Shown here: positions 11,994 through 19,853 of the stretch, piece after piece
Layout of the letters: each line of letters begins with the position of its first letter
Position numbering within the stretch: the stretch's first letter is position 1
Made by a program: the position numbers and the translations under genes
NCBI RefSeq assembly: GCF_000384295.1
Contig: NZ_KB913037.1
Span: forward strand, 4,164,868-4,228,867
Reading direction: 5' to 3'
DNA length: 64,000 nucleotides
Source: Amycolatopsis balhimycina FH 1894
Lineage (GTDB): Bacteria > Actinomycetota > Actinomycetes > Mycobacteriales > Pseudonocardiaceae
Notes under the pieces: model-generated
What the model was told of the DNA's origin: nothing
What the model saw: only the letters and a program-made list of their open reading frames with translations
Databases searched by the model: none

Positions 11994-13229
11994 ATGGCGA
12001 GCAAGCGCACCACCGTCCGTGATCTGCGGCGGCACAACCGTTCCCTGCTGCTGTCGAAACTGTACTTCGACGGCCCGCTGTCGCGGCACGAACTCAGCCA
12101 GCTGACCGGATTGAGTGCCGCCACGGTGAGCAACGTGACCGCCGAACTGGGTGAAGAACGCCTGATCACGGAAGCCGGGCAGGTCGAATCGGACGGCGGC
12201 CGTCCCCGGGTGCTGCTGCGCGTCGACCCGGCGTACGGGCACGTCGCGGGTGTCGACATCGGCGAAACGGGCGTCAAGGTCGAGCTGTTCGACCTGGCGA
12301 TGAACCGGCTGGCGACGGTCGAGCACCCGCTGCCGAAGGCCCCCGACGCGGCGACCGCGGTCGAGCAGGTGGCGTCCGGTCTGCAGGAGGTGTTCGCGAG
12401 CGCGGGTATCGACGAATCGAGCGTGCTCGGCGTCGGCATCGGCGTGCCGGGCACGGTCGAGCAGGGCGCGCAGGTGCTGGTGCACGCGCCGACGGTCGGC
12501 TGGGACGCGGTGCCGTTCGCTTCGCTGTTGCTCGACGCCGGCGTCAGGCTGCCGCTGTTCGTCGACAACGGCGCGAAGACCCAGGGCCAGGCCGAGATGT
12601 GGTTCGGCGCCGGCCGCGGAGCGCGGCACGCGGTGATAGCGCTGATCGGCTCGGGTGTGGGCGCGGCGGTGGTGACGGACGGAACGACGTACCGCGGCTC
12701 GACGAGCAGCGCGGGCGAGTGGGGCCACACGACGATCGCGTACGGCGGTCAGGAGTGCCGCTGCGGCTCGCGCGGCTGCCTGGAGGCGTACATCGGCGCG
12801 GGCGCGGTCCTGGCCCGCTACCGCCGAGCACGCGGCAAGGAGATCGCGGGCGAGGACGAGCAGGCCCAGTTCGCGGCGCTGTTGTCAGCGGCGGACAAGT
12901 CCAAGACAGCGGCCCGCGTGCTCGACGAAACGGCGGGCTACCTCGGCGCGGGCATCGCGAACCTGATCAACTTGTTCAACCCGGAGCGCATCGTGATCGG
13001 CGGCTGGGCGGGGCTGGCACTGGGCGAGCAGCTGCTGCCGCGGATCCGCGCGGCGGCGGGAGAGCACGCACTGAGGCACCCGTTCAGCCAGACGTCGATC
13101 CAGCTGGGTTCCCTGGGCTTGGACGCGGTGGCGACCGGCGCGGCGACGCTGCCGGTGGCGGACCTGCTGGAGCAGGGGGCGACGCCCCGGATCGCGAAGC
13201 CGGGAGCCCCGGACATCGACGCGGCCTGA
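11994..13229 (+). CDS. ROK family transcriptional regulator
   Basis: A 411-residue ROK protein from ATG 11994; a TTG two codons upstream (11988) is also possible. The N-terminal HTH (TTVRDLRRHNRSLLLSKLYF, LTGLSAATVSNVTAELG) is followed by a ROK domain with the DNGAKTQGQAEMWFGAG phosphate/sugar region and the CRCGSRGCLEAYIG zinc motif. It is a close relative of the adjacent divergent ROK gene. It probably controls the saccharide locus with that protein. Its stop abuts the stop of the small convergent gene with no spacing. Confidence 0.87.
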   Translation: MASKRTTVRDLRRHNRSLLLSKLYFDGPLSRHELSQLTGLSAATVSNVTAELGEERLITEAGQVESDGGRPRVLLRVDPAYGHVAGVDIGETGVKVELFDLAMNRLATVEHPLPKAPDAATAVEQVASGLQEVFASAGIDESSVLGVGIGVPGTVEQGAQVLVHAPTVGWDAVPFASLLLDAGVRLPLFVDNGAKTQGQAEMWFGAGRGARHAVIALIGSGVGAAVVTDGTTYRGSTSSAGEWGHTTIAYGGQECRCGSRGCLEAYIGAGAVLARYRRARGKEIAGEDEQAQFAALLSAADKSKTAARVLDETAGYLGAGIANLINLFNPERIVIGGWAGLALGEQLLPRIRAAAGEHALRHPFSQTSIQLGSLGLDAVATGAATLPVADLLEQGATPRIAKPGAPDIDAA

Positions 13230-13427
13230 CTACGGCCGGCCCTTGAACCAGGCGTAGAGGAGACCGCCGCCGAGGAACGCCCCGCACGCGAAGAGGACGA
13301 CACCGCAGACGAGGTAGAGGTTGTCGGTGTGCCCGACGGCCATGGCGACACCACCAACGGCCCCGGCCAGCAGCGCAAGCGCGGCAGCGAGCGTTCCGGG
13401 CGGCGGCGCGGGCTTGTCGTGCGCCAT
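13230..13427 (-). CDS. Small membrane protein, function unknown
   Basis: A 65-residue protein, MAHDKPAPPPG then two hydrophobic segments (residues ~12-30 and ~37-57). The start at 13427 is chosen because a strong ribosome site (GAAGGAGG) lies 5 bases upstream; a frame extending to 13511 lacks one. Its stop directly abuts that of the ROK gene. The family is not recognised. Confidence 0.6.
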   Translation of the reverse strand: MAHDKPAPPPGTLAAALALLAGAVGGVAMAVGHTDNLYLVCGVVLFACGAFLGGGLLYAWFKGRP

Positions 13428-13520
13428 CACGACCTCCTTCGGCCTTGAAGCACTTCCCTGACGCTGCATCACGTCGGTAGCGCACCAGCCCCGACGGGTG
13501 GGCGGCCCCACCGCGACTCC

Positions 13521-13688
13521 CGTGATCAGGGCCGTGACTCGCGTGATCAGAGCCGTAACTGGCGTGATCAGGACCGGAATTCGCGTGATGGGAGCCGCAA
13601 CTCGCGAGTTCCGGTTCCGATCACGCGAGTTCCGGCTTCAATCACGCCAGTTCCGGTTCCGATCACGCTGGATCCGGTTCCGATCACG
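13521..13688. repeat. Mirror array of eight 21-bp units (4 forward + 4 inverted)
   Basis: Four head-to-tail 21-bp units run 13521-13541, 13542-13562, 13563-13583 and 13584-13604. Four units in reverse orientation follow without a gap at 13605-13625, 13626-13646, 13647-13667 and 13668-13688. Each unit begins CGTGATC and ends near CCGGAACTCG when read in its own direction. The junction (13599-13610) is the palindrome AACTCGCGAGTT. The array is in the noncoding region upstream of the GH16 gene. Frames stay open through it because 21 is a multiple of three, but no start or ribosome site supports translation. Confidence 0.9.
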
Positions 13689-13772
13689 CTGGCCGGCCCT
13701 GGCCGGCGCACCACCCAGCGGTATACCAGCTCCGGCAGCGCGCCACACCCGCCAAGCAGGGCCCACCCGCCC

Positions 13773-13877
13773 TGGGGGCCATCCCCGCTCCAGCGTATCG
13801 ACCCCCACCGACAAGAAGGCCGCGGAAACCGCCACCGAGGCAGAACCATCCACAACTCGGCCAGGCTGTGGACAACT
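13773..13877. repeat. Dispersed intergenic repeat, copy 1
   Basis: This stretch resembles 59344-59449. Both share a G-rich/C-rich lead, a TATCG(A/G)C(C/G)CCACCGACAA block, a GGAAA/CCGCC-rich block, and end in TGTGGACAA. TGTGGACAA is the reverse complement of the actinobacterial DnaA-box sequence TTGTCCACA. Identity is patchy, so the alignment needs computation. The rest of the gap up to 13990 shows no gene. Confidence 0.5.
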
Positions 13878-13993
13878 CAGCAGGGCACCCACCGCGATGG
13901 CGCGATGCACCGCTGAGCGGGAACCCCGAACGAACCCGGCCCGCTCACCCACACACCCTTAATTCGGGTTGAAAAAAAATGACCGCCGGACTG

Positions 13994-14043
13994 TTGCCGG
14001 ACTTGTCTGGACCATGCATACTTTGTTGCCAGGCACAACAAAG
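13994..14043 (+). promoter_or_regulatory. Candidate promoter and operator of the GH16 gene
   Basis: A -35-like TTGCCG (13994-13999) and a -10-like CATACT (14017-14022) are 17 bp apart. Overlapping the -10 and expected start point is the inverted repeat CTTTGTTG/CAACAAAG (arms 14021-14028 and 14036-14043). An operator at this place would block transcription, so a repressor is likely. It leaves a leader of ~170 bases before the ATG at 14203. Confidence 0.5.
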
Positions 14044-14202
14044 GCACCCGGATCACGCTGCCGCTCGCGCACCGTCGCGCGGGCCCCGGCGAGCACACGC
14101 ACGGCCGCGCCTGCCGCCGCCCCGGCACGCGAGGCCACCTCCCCCCTCCCCGCGTTCCGTGCTGCGCGCGGAACGCCGGTCCCCACGGTGAGAGAGGCGA
14201 CA

Positions 14203-15417
14203 ATGATGTCCACCTCGAAAAAGAACCGCTGGGCGGCGCTCTTCGCCGCCTGTTCCCTGCTCGTCCTCGGGCAGCAGATCGTCAACCCCGCCCCGGCCGC
14301 CGCCGCGGCCACCTTCACCGATGACTTCAACGGCCCCGCGGGCGCCGCCGTCGACGGGTCGAAGTGGCAGCTCGAAACCGGTGACAACGTGAACAACCAC
14401 GAGCGGCAGTACTACACCTCGGGCACCAGCAACGCCCAGCTCGACGGCCAAGGTCACCTCGTCATCACGGCGAAGAAGGAAAACCCGGGCAACTACAACT
14501 GCTGGTACGGCCGCTGCGAATACACCTCCGCGCGGATGAACACCGCCGGCCGGTTCAGCCAGGCCTACGGCCACTTCGAGACCCGCATGAAACTCCCGCG
14601 CGGGCAAGGCATGTGGCCGGCCTTCTGGATGCTCGGCGGCGGCAACTGGCCCACCGACGGCGAAATCGACATCATGGAGAACGTCGGGTTCGAGCCGAAC
14701 ACCGTGCACGGCACCATCCACGGCCCCGGCTACTCCGGCTCCGGCGGCATCGGGGCGGCCTACAACGGCCCCAACTTCTCCGACGACTTCCACACCTACG
14801 CCATCGACTGGGCCCCCAACCAGATCAAGTGGTACGTCGACGGGAACCTCTACGAGACGCGCACACCGTCCGACCTGAACGGCAACCGCTGGGTGTACGA
14901 CCACAACTTCTTCCTCATCCTCAACCTCGCCGTCGGCGGATACTGGCCCGGCGATCCCAACAGCAGCACGCAGTTCCCGCAGCAACTGGTCGTCGACTAC
15001 GTGCACGTCACCGACACGTCGAGCGGCGGCAGCGGCCGGACCGGCACCATCACCGGCATCGGCGGCAAGTGCGTCGACGTCGCGGGCGCGAACACCGCCA
15101 ACGGCACGCCGATCCAGATCACCGACTGCAACGGCAACGCCGCCCAGAACTGGACGGTCGGCACCGACGGCACGATCCGCGCGCTCGGCAAGTGCATGGA
15201 CGTCTCGGGCGCGGGCACGGCGAACGGGACACCGGTGCAGCTCTACGACTGCAACAGCACCGGCGCCCAGCAATGGGTCGTGACCGGGGCGAAGGACATC
15301 GTGAACCCCAACGCGAACAAATGTCTCGACGCCACCGGCAATTCGAGCGCGAACGGCACCCGTCTGCAGATCTGGACCTGCGGCGGCGGTGCGAACCAGA
15401 AGTGGACCGCTCCCTGA
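14203..15417 (+). CDS. Secreted GH16 endo-beta-1,3-glucanase-type enzyme with ricin-type beta-trefoil
   Basis: 404 residues. The start ATG at 14203 (or 14206) follows GAGAGAGG; longer open frames upstream have no ribosome site. Residues 1-35 are a signal peptide (basic MMSTSKKNR, hydrophobic AALFAACSLLVLG, Ala-rich end). Residues ~36-270 form a GH16 domain with the active-site motif DGEIDIMENVG, giving catalytic Glu154 and Glu159. A C-terminal beta-trefoil (ricin B/CBM13-like) has repeated KC(V/M/L)DV...NGTP(I/V)Q...CNGNAAQNW units. GH16 bacterial enzymes usually cut beta-1,3- or mixed-linkage glucan. It is the first of three secreted hydrolases that share this lectin domain. Confidence 0.9.
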   Translation: MMSTSKKNRWAALFAACSLLVLGQQIVNPAPAAAAATFTDDFNGPAGAAVDGSKWQLETGDNVNNHERQYYTSGTSNAQLDGQGHLVITAKKENPGNYNCWYGRCEYTSARMNTAGRFSQAYGHFETRMKLPRGQGMWPAFWMLGGGNWPTDGEIDIMENVGFEPNTVHGTIHGPGYSGSGGIGAAYNGPNFSDDFHTYAIDWAPNQIKWYVDGNLYETRTPSDLNGNRWVYDHNFFLILNLAVGGYWPGDPNSSTQFPQQLVVDYVHVTDTSSGGSGRTGTITGIGGKCVDVAGANTANGTPIQITDCNGNAAQNWTVGTDGTIRALGKCMDVSGAGTANGTPVQLYDCNSTGAQQWVVTGAKDIVNPNANKCLDATGNSSANGTRLQIWTCGGGANQKWTAP

Positions 15418-15426
15418 CCCACCCCT

Positions 15427-15468
15427 CGTGAGTGGTAAGCCGGGTTAGAACCCGGCTTACCATTCACG
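15427..15468. repeat. 42-bp palindrome (GTGAGTGG ends), likely terminator
   Basis: Near-perfect inverted repeat with arms GTGAGTGGTAAGCCGGGTT and the complementary right side ending CCATTCAC, broken by one mismatch near the tips. It begins 9 bp after the GH16 stop and ends 21 bp before the GH30 start. The outer GTGA(A/G)TGG...CCATTCAC tips match those of the 51-bp family, but the core is different. Confidence 0.8.
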
Positions 15469-15489
15469 ACCCCAGAAGTGGAAGCTCCC

Positions 15490-17343
15490 ATGAGAAAACT
15501 GCTCACCCTGGTGGGCGTGACGGCGCTCGCCGCGGCGACGTTGGCCGCCCCGGCGCAGGCCGCGGGCGAGCCGGTCAACGTCTGGCTCACCACCACCAGC
15601 GACTCCGGCGGCCGCCAGGTCACCCGCGGTCTCCAGCAGCAGACGCCGATCGCGTTCGCCGCGGGCACGGGTACCGGCGGCGTGACCGTCAACGTCAACG
15701 AAAACACCACCTACCAGCAGTTCGAAGGTGGCGGAGCGTCCTTTACGGACACCGCCGCGTGGCTGCTGAACTCCAGTGGAGCCTTGAACCAGGCCACTCG
15801 TGACGACACGATGCGCAAGCTGTTCGACCCCACCAGCGGCATCGGCCTGAGCTTCATCCGCAACCCGCTCGGCGCGTCCGACCTGGCCCGCTACAGCTAC
15901 ACCTTCGACGACATGCCGGCCGGCCAGACCGACCCGGACCTGACGCACTTCTCCATCGCGCACGACCAGGCCGACGTGCTGCCGCTGACCAAGCAGGCCA
16001 AGCAGCTCAACCCGCAGGCGAAGGTGATGGCGTCGCCGTGGAGCGCGCCGCCGTGGATGAAGGACAACGACAGCTACCTGCTGGGCTGGGTCGAATCGCA
16101 GTACTACCCGGCCTACGCGCAGTACTTCGTCAAGTACCTCCAGGCCTACCAGGCCGCGGGCGTGCCGATCGACTACGTCTCGATGCAGAACGAGCCGACC
16201 TGCTGCTCCAGCTACCCTTCGACCAACTGGAACGGCGCCGGTCTGGCCTACTTCGCGAAGAACAACCTGCTGCCGGCCCTGCGCAACGCCGGACTGTCCA
16301 CAAAGGTCCTGGCGCTCGACTGGAACTGGGACACCTACGCCTCCTACGGCGCGCCGACGATGGACGACGCGGCGATCCGCACGCACCCGAACTTCGGCGG
16401 CGTCGCGTGGCACGGCTACGGCGGCGACATCGCGCAGCAGACGACCGTGCACAACCAGTACCCGGACGTCAACGCCTACTCGACCGAGCACTCCGGCGGC
16501 ACCTGGATCCCGAACCAGCAGGCCGAGGACATGAACAACATCGTGGACTACACCCGGAACTGGTCGACGAGCTTCGTGAAGTGGAGCCTCGGCGTCGACC
16601 AGGACATGGGCCCGCACAACGGTGGCTGCGGCACCTGCACCGGCCTGATCACCGTCCACAACGGAGACTCGCGCAGCGGGCAGGTCGACTACACCGTCGA
16701 GTACTACACGATGGGCCACCTGACGAAGTTCGTGAAGCCGGGCGCCCACCGGATCGACTCGAACGACAACCCGGCCGTGCGCAACGTCGCCTGGAAGAAC
16801 CCGGACGGGTCGAAGGCGCTGATCGCGTACAACTCCGGCACCGGAACCCAGAACGTGCGGGTGAACTGGGGCAACTCGTCGTTCACCTACGCCCTGCCCG
16901 GCCACACCTCGGCGACGTTCACCTGGAACGGCACCCAGGGCAACGGCGGCGGCACCGGCAAGACCGGGCCGATCACCGGCCTCGGCGGCAAGTGCGCCGA
17001 CGTCGCCGGCGCGAACAGCGCCAACGGCACCGCCGTCCAGCTCTACGACTGCAACGGCACCAACGCTCAACAGTGGACGGTCGGCACGGACGGCACGATC
17101 CGCGCGCTGGGCAAGTGCCTCGACGTCACCGGACAGTCCACTGCGGACGGTGCCCAGCTCCAGCTCTGGGACTGCGGCGGTACGGCGAACCAGAAATGGG
17201 CGGCCACCGCGGCGAAGGACATCGTCGGGTCGGGCTCGAACAAGTGTGTCGACGCCACCGGCAGTTCGAGCGCCAACGGTACCCGGCTGCAGATCTGGGC
17301 GTGCACCGGCGCGGCCAACCAGAAATGGACCATCCCGGCTTGA
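15490..17343 (+). CDS. Secreted GH30 glucanase (endo-beta-1,6-glucanase-like) with beta-trefoil
   Basis: 617 residues from ATG 15490. A signal peptide (MRKLLTLVGVTALAAATLAAPAQA) is followed by a GH30 catalytic domain (~35-490): FEGGGASFTDTAAW, ASPWSAPPWMK, the acid/base region SMQNEPTCC (Glu235) and the nucleophile region STEHSGGTW (Glu333). The C-terminal third (~500-617) is a beta-trefoil lectin domain with three repeats. GH30 includes beta-1,6-glucanases and glucosylceramidases; the former fits the fungal-wall context. It lies 11 bp before the GH18 gene, so the two are probably co-transcribed. Its lectin domain is almost identical at DNA level to part of the GH18 gene. Confidence 0.88.
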   Translation: MRKLLTLVGVTALAAATLAAPAQAAGEPVNVWLTTTSDSGGRQVTRGLQQQTPIAFAAGTGTGGVTVNVNENTTYQQFEGGGASFTDTAAWLLNSSGALNQATRDDTMRKLFDPTSGIGLSFIRNPLGASDLARYSYTFDDMPAGQTDPDLTHFSIAHDQADVLPLTKQAKQLNPQAKVMASPWSAPPWMKDNDSYLLGWVESQYYPAYAQYFVKYLQAYQAAGVPIDYVSMQNEPTCCSSYPSTNWNGAGLAYFAKNNLLPALRNAGLSTKVLALDWNWDTYASYGAPTMDDAAIRTHPNFGGVAWHGYGGDIAQQTTVHNQYPDVNAYSTEHSGGTWIPNQQAEDMNNIVDYTRNWSTSFVKWSLGVDQDMGPHNGGCGTCTGLITVHNGDSRSGQVDYTVEYYTMGHLTKFVKPGAHRIDSNDNPAVRNVAWKNPDGSKALIAYNSGTGTQNVRVNWGNSSFTYALPGHTSATFTWNGTQGNGGGTGKTGPITGLGGKCADVAGANSANGTAVQLYDCNGTNAQQWTVGTDGTIRALGKCLDVTGQSTADGAQLQLWDCGGTANQKWAATAAKDIVGSGSNKCVDATGSSSANGTRLQIWACTGAANQKWTIPA

Positions 17344-17353
17344 GGAGCAACGA

Positions 17354-18709
17354 ATGAAGAAGCGAGCAGCTTGGGGTGCGCTCGTCGCGGCGTCGGCGAT
17401 GGTGCTCGCCCCGGGTGTCGCGCGGGCGGCGACCGGGCCGATCACCGGCCTCGCCGGCAAGTGCGCCGACGTCGCCGGCGCGAACAGCGCCAACGGCACC
17501 GCCGTCCAGCTCTACGACTGCAACGGCACCAACGCTCAACAGTGGACGCTCGGCGCCGACGGATCCCTGCAGGCGCTGGGCAAATGCCTCGACGTGACGA
17601 GCGCGGGCACAGCGGACGGCACACAGATCCAGCTGTGGGACTGCAACGGGAGCAACGCCCAGAAGTGGACGGCCAACGCGGCGAAGAACCTGGTCAACAC
17701 CGGCTCGGGCAAGTGCCTCGACGCGACCGGCAACGCGAGCGCCAACGGGACGCGGCTGCAGATCTGGACGTGCGCGAGCACGGCCAACCAGCAGTGGACG
17801 CTGCCCGGCGGCACGACACCACCGCCCGGGCCGGGGGCGATGGCCGTCGCGCCCTACCTCTACAACGGCTGGGGCGACCCGCCCAACCCGGCGACGATCA
17901 TGGGCGCGACCGGCGTCAAGTGGTTCACGCTGGCGTTCATCCTGTCCAACGGCTACTGCACCCCGCAGTGGGACGGCGGCCGGGCACTGACCGGTGGTGT
18001 GGACCAGAACACGATCACCACGATCCGCGCGGCCGGCGGTGACGTGATCCCGTCGTTCGGCGGCTACTCCGGCAACAAGCTGGAGTCGTCGTGCGGCAGC
18101 GCGGGCGAGCTGGCGGCGGGCTACCAGAAGGTGATCAACGCGTACGGCCTCAAGGCGATCGACATCGACATCGAGGCCGACGCCTACAGCAACGCGACTG
18201 TGCAGCAGCGCACGGTCGACGCGCTGAAGACGGTCCGCGCGAACAACCCGGGCATCAAGATCTACGTCACCTTCGGCACCGGCCAGTCGGGTCCCGACAA
18301 CAGCCTGGTGAACCGGGCGGCGCAGTCCGGGCTCACGGTCGACGGCTGGGTGATCATGCCGTTCGACTTCGGCGGCGCGGGCCAGAACATGGGCACGCTG
18401 ACGCAGCGGGCGGCCGAGGGGCTCAAGAACGTCGTCAAGCCGGCCTACGGCTACGACGACGACACGGCCTACCGGCACATGGGCATTTCGTCGATGAACG
18501 GCATCACCGACAACAGCGAGACGGTCACGCTCGACGACTTCACGACGATCCTGGGCTACGCGAACACGCACCACCTGGCCCGGCTGACGTTCTGGTCGGC
18601 GAACCGCGACCGCCCGTGCCCCGGCGGGTACCCGAACAACGACACCTGTTCCGGCGTTTCCCAGCAGGCGTGGGACTTCACGAGGATCTTCGCCCGCTAC
18701 GCCGGCTGA
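17354..18709 (+). CDS. Secreted GH18 chitinase-like enzyme with N-terminal beta-trefoil
   Basis: 451 residues from ATG 17354, preceded by GAGGAG that overlaps the GH30 stop. A signal peptide (MKKRAAWGALVAASAMVLAP...ARA) is followed by a beta-trefoil lectin domain (~28-153), a short Pro/Gly linker, and a GH18 catalytic domain. The motif KAIDIDIEAD is the DxDxE-type active site, with the acid Glu274. Here the lectin domain is N-terminal, unlike in the GH16 and GH30 neighbours. GH18 members hydrolyse chitin or related GlcNAc polymers. It completes a set of beta-1,3-glucan, beta-1,6-glucan and chitin-directed enzymes. A 51-bp palindrome follows 13 bp after the stop. Confidence 0.9.
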   Translation: MKKRAAWGALVAASAMVLAPGVARAATGPITGLAGKCADVAGANSANGTAVQLYDCNGTNAQQWTLGADGSLQALGKCLDVTSAGTADGTQIQLWDCNGSNAQKWTANAAKNLVNTGSGKCLDATGNASANGTRLQIWTCASTANQQWTLPGGTTPPPGPGAMAVAPYLYNGWGDPPNPATIMGATGVKWFTLAFILSNGYCTPQWDGGRALTGGVDQNTITTIRAAGGDVIPSFGGYSGNKLESSCGSAGELAAGYQKVINAYGLKAIDIDIEADAYSNATVQQRTVDALKTVRANNPGIKIYVTFGTGQSGPDNSLVNRAAQSGLTVDGWVIMPFDFGGAGQNMGTLTQRAAEGLKNVVKPAYGYDDDTAYRHMGISSMNGITDNSETVTLDDFTTILGYANTHHLARLTFWSANRDRPCPGGYPNNDTCSGVSQQAWDFTRIFARYAG

Positions 18710-18722
18710 CGCTGGCCCGAGT

Positions 18723-18773
18723 CCGTGAATGGCACATTGAGAGACTTAGAGTCTCTCAATGTGCCATTCACGG
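18723..18773. repeat. 51-bp dispersed palindrome, copy 2 (likely terminator)
   Basis: 24-nt arms (18723-18746, 18750-18773) around TAG. It differs from copy 1 by a compensated pair change in the core (GAGAGACT/AGTCTCTC in place of GAGGGACT/AGTCCCTC), so pairing is kept. It lies 13 bp after the GH18 stop. The rest of the convergent gap, 18774-19013, shows no gene or clear signal. Confidence 0.9.
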
Positions 18774-19013
18774 AACTTCGGGGGGCTGCCGGGCCGCGGC
18801 ACTGGGGGAGGCGGCGACCCGGCAGCGTGGTCCGCCTGCCGCTGGGGGTACCGGCGGCGGAACCGCACCGAGGTTAACCACCGGGGATCGAGACGGGCTG
18901 GTGCTCGGCCCGTCCGGACGCCAAGCCTGCCCGAACGCGCATTCCGGCGACCGGACGCCGGTCTGGGACATCGATCCTTGCTGAGGCAAGGGAGAAGACG
19001 TGGGCAGTGCCGC

Positions 19014-19757
19014 CTACTCCCCGGCGACGGCCGCCCGGGCCGCGGCGGCGCGATCGGCATAAGCCGCGACCAGCTGCTCCTCCGCGTCCTCGAGGTACTT
19101 CATCAGCAGCTGCTCCGCCCCCGGCCCGTCACCTGCCTCGATGCGGTCGAGGATTTCGTGGTTCCGCGGCAGGTAGCGCTCGTGGAACCGCCGTGGCTCG
19201 GCCATGATGTGGAACACCAGCCGCAGCTCGGCGGTCAGCCTTCCGACCAGCTCGTTGATCCGCTCGCTGCCGGACAGCGCCACCAGCTCCTGGTGGAACC
19301 AGACGTTCGCCGTGCCGAGGTCCTTCCAGTTGCCGGTGCGGGCCGCTTCGTCGCCGATCTCCACCTTCTCGCGAATCCTGGCGAAGGTCGCCGGCTTCGC
19401 CGTGACCCCGCGGACCGCCGCGCACTCGATGATCTTGCGCACCCGGTAGATGTCGACGACGTCCTCGACGCTCGGGATGCGGACGAAGACCCCGCGGTTG
19501 AGCTCGTGAGCCAGCAGCCGCTCGTGCGTGAGCAGCCGGAACGCCTCGCGCAGCGTGTTGCGCGAGACGCCGAGCGCGTTGCCGATGTCCTGCTCCGACA
19601 GCCGGCCGCCCGGCAGGAAGAAACCCTCCGCGATGCGCTTGCGCAGCACGCCGGCGACCCGTTCGGCCGTGCTCTTGCGGCTGACCAGGCCACGGTCGGC
19701 CTCCAGGCCCGGGACTGCACTGTCTTCGATGACCACGTGAACAAGGGTACCCGGCAC
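19014..19757 (-). CDS. GntR/FadR-family transcriptional regulator
   Basis: 247 residues. The winged HTH occupies ~30-95 (TAERVAGVLRKRIAEGFFLPGG, LGVSRNTLREAFRLLTHERLL). An all-helical FCD ligand-binding domain follows, with VRKIIECAAVRG, a WFHQELVALSGSERINEL segment and a late His-containing HERYLPRNHEIL motif. It is divergent from the MFS/DUF1445/PxpABC operon across a 96-bp gap that holds a palindromic operator, so it is probably the local repressor. An internal GTG could be the true start. Confidence 0.85.
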   Translation of the reverse strand: MPGTLVHVVIEDSAVPGLEADRGLVSRKSTAERVAGVLRKRIAEGFFLPGGRLSEQDIGNALGVSRNTLREAFRLLTHERLLAHELNRGVFVRIPSVEDVVDIYRVRKIIECAAVRGVTAKPATFARIREKVEIGDEAARTGNWKDLGTANVWFHQELVALSGSERINELVGRLTAELRLVFHIMAEPRRFHERYLPRNHEILDRIEAGDGPGAEQLLMKYLEDAEEQLVAAYADRAAAARAAVAGE

Positions 19758-19781
19758 GCCGAGGACGATCCAATTGCCGTC

Positions 19782-19810
19782 TTGTGGAATTGTTCAACAA
19801 TCTCTACCGT
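19782..19810 (+). promoter_or_regulatory. Candidate promoter with internal operator, 5-oxoproline operon
   Basis: TTGTGG (19782-19787) and TACCGT (19805-19810) are 17 bp apart. Inside the spacer is the palindrome ATTGTT-C-AACAAT (19789-19801). Binding of the divergent GntR protein here would block RNA polymerase. Confidence 0.5.
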
Positions 19811-19853
19811 GTGAGGCACGCCACGATGAGAGACACTGGCCAGGAGGAGCCCC

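Noticed and set aside
13521..13688. CRISPR-like array
   Set aside because: Units are contiguous 21-mers with no spacers, half are inverted, and there are no cas genes.
13867..13875. Replication origin from DnaA-box-like TGTGGACAA
   Set aside because: Single boxes in a repeat, with no dnaA/dnaN, no box cluster and no AT-rich unwinding region.
13498..13962. Open frame through the 21-bp array, with seven-residue repeats
   Set aside because: The openness follows from a 21-bp (7-codon) period in GC-rich DNA; both strands are open, no ribosome site is present, and low-complexity Arg-rich content is not protein-like.
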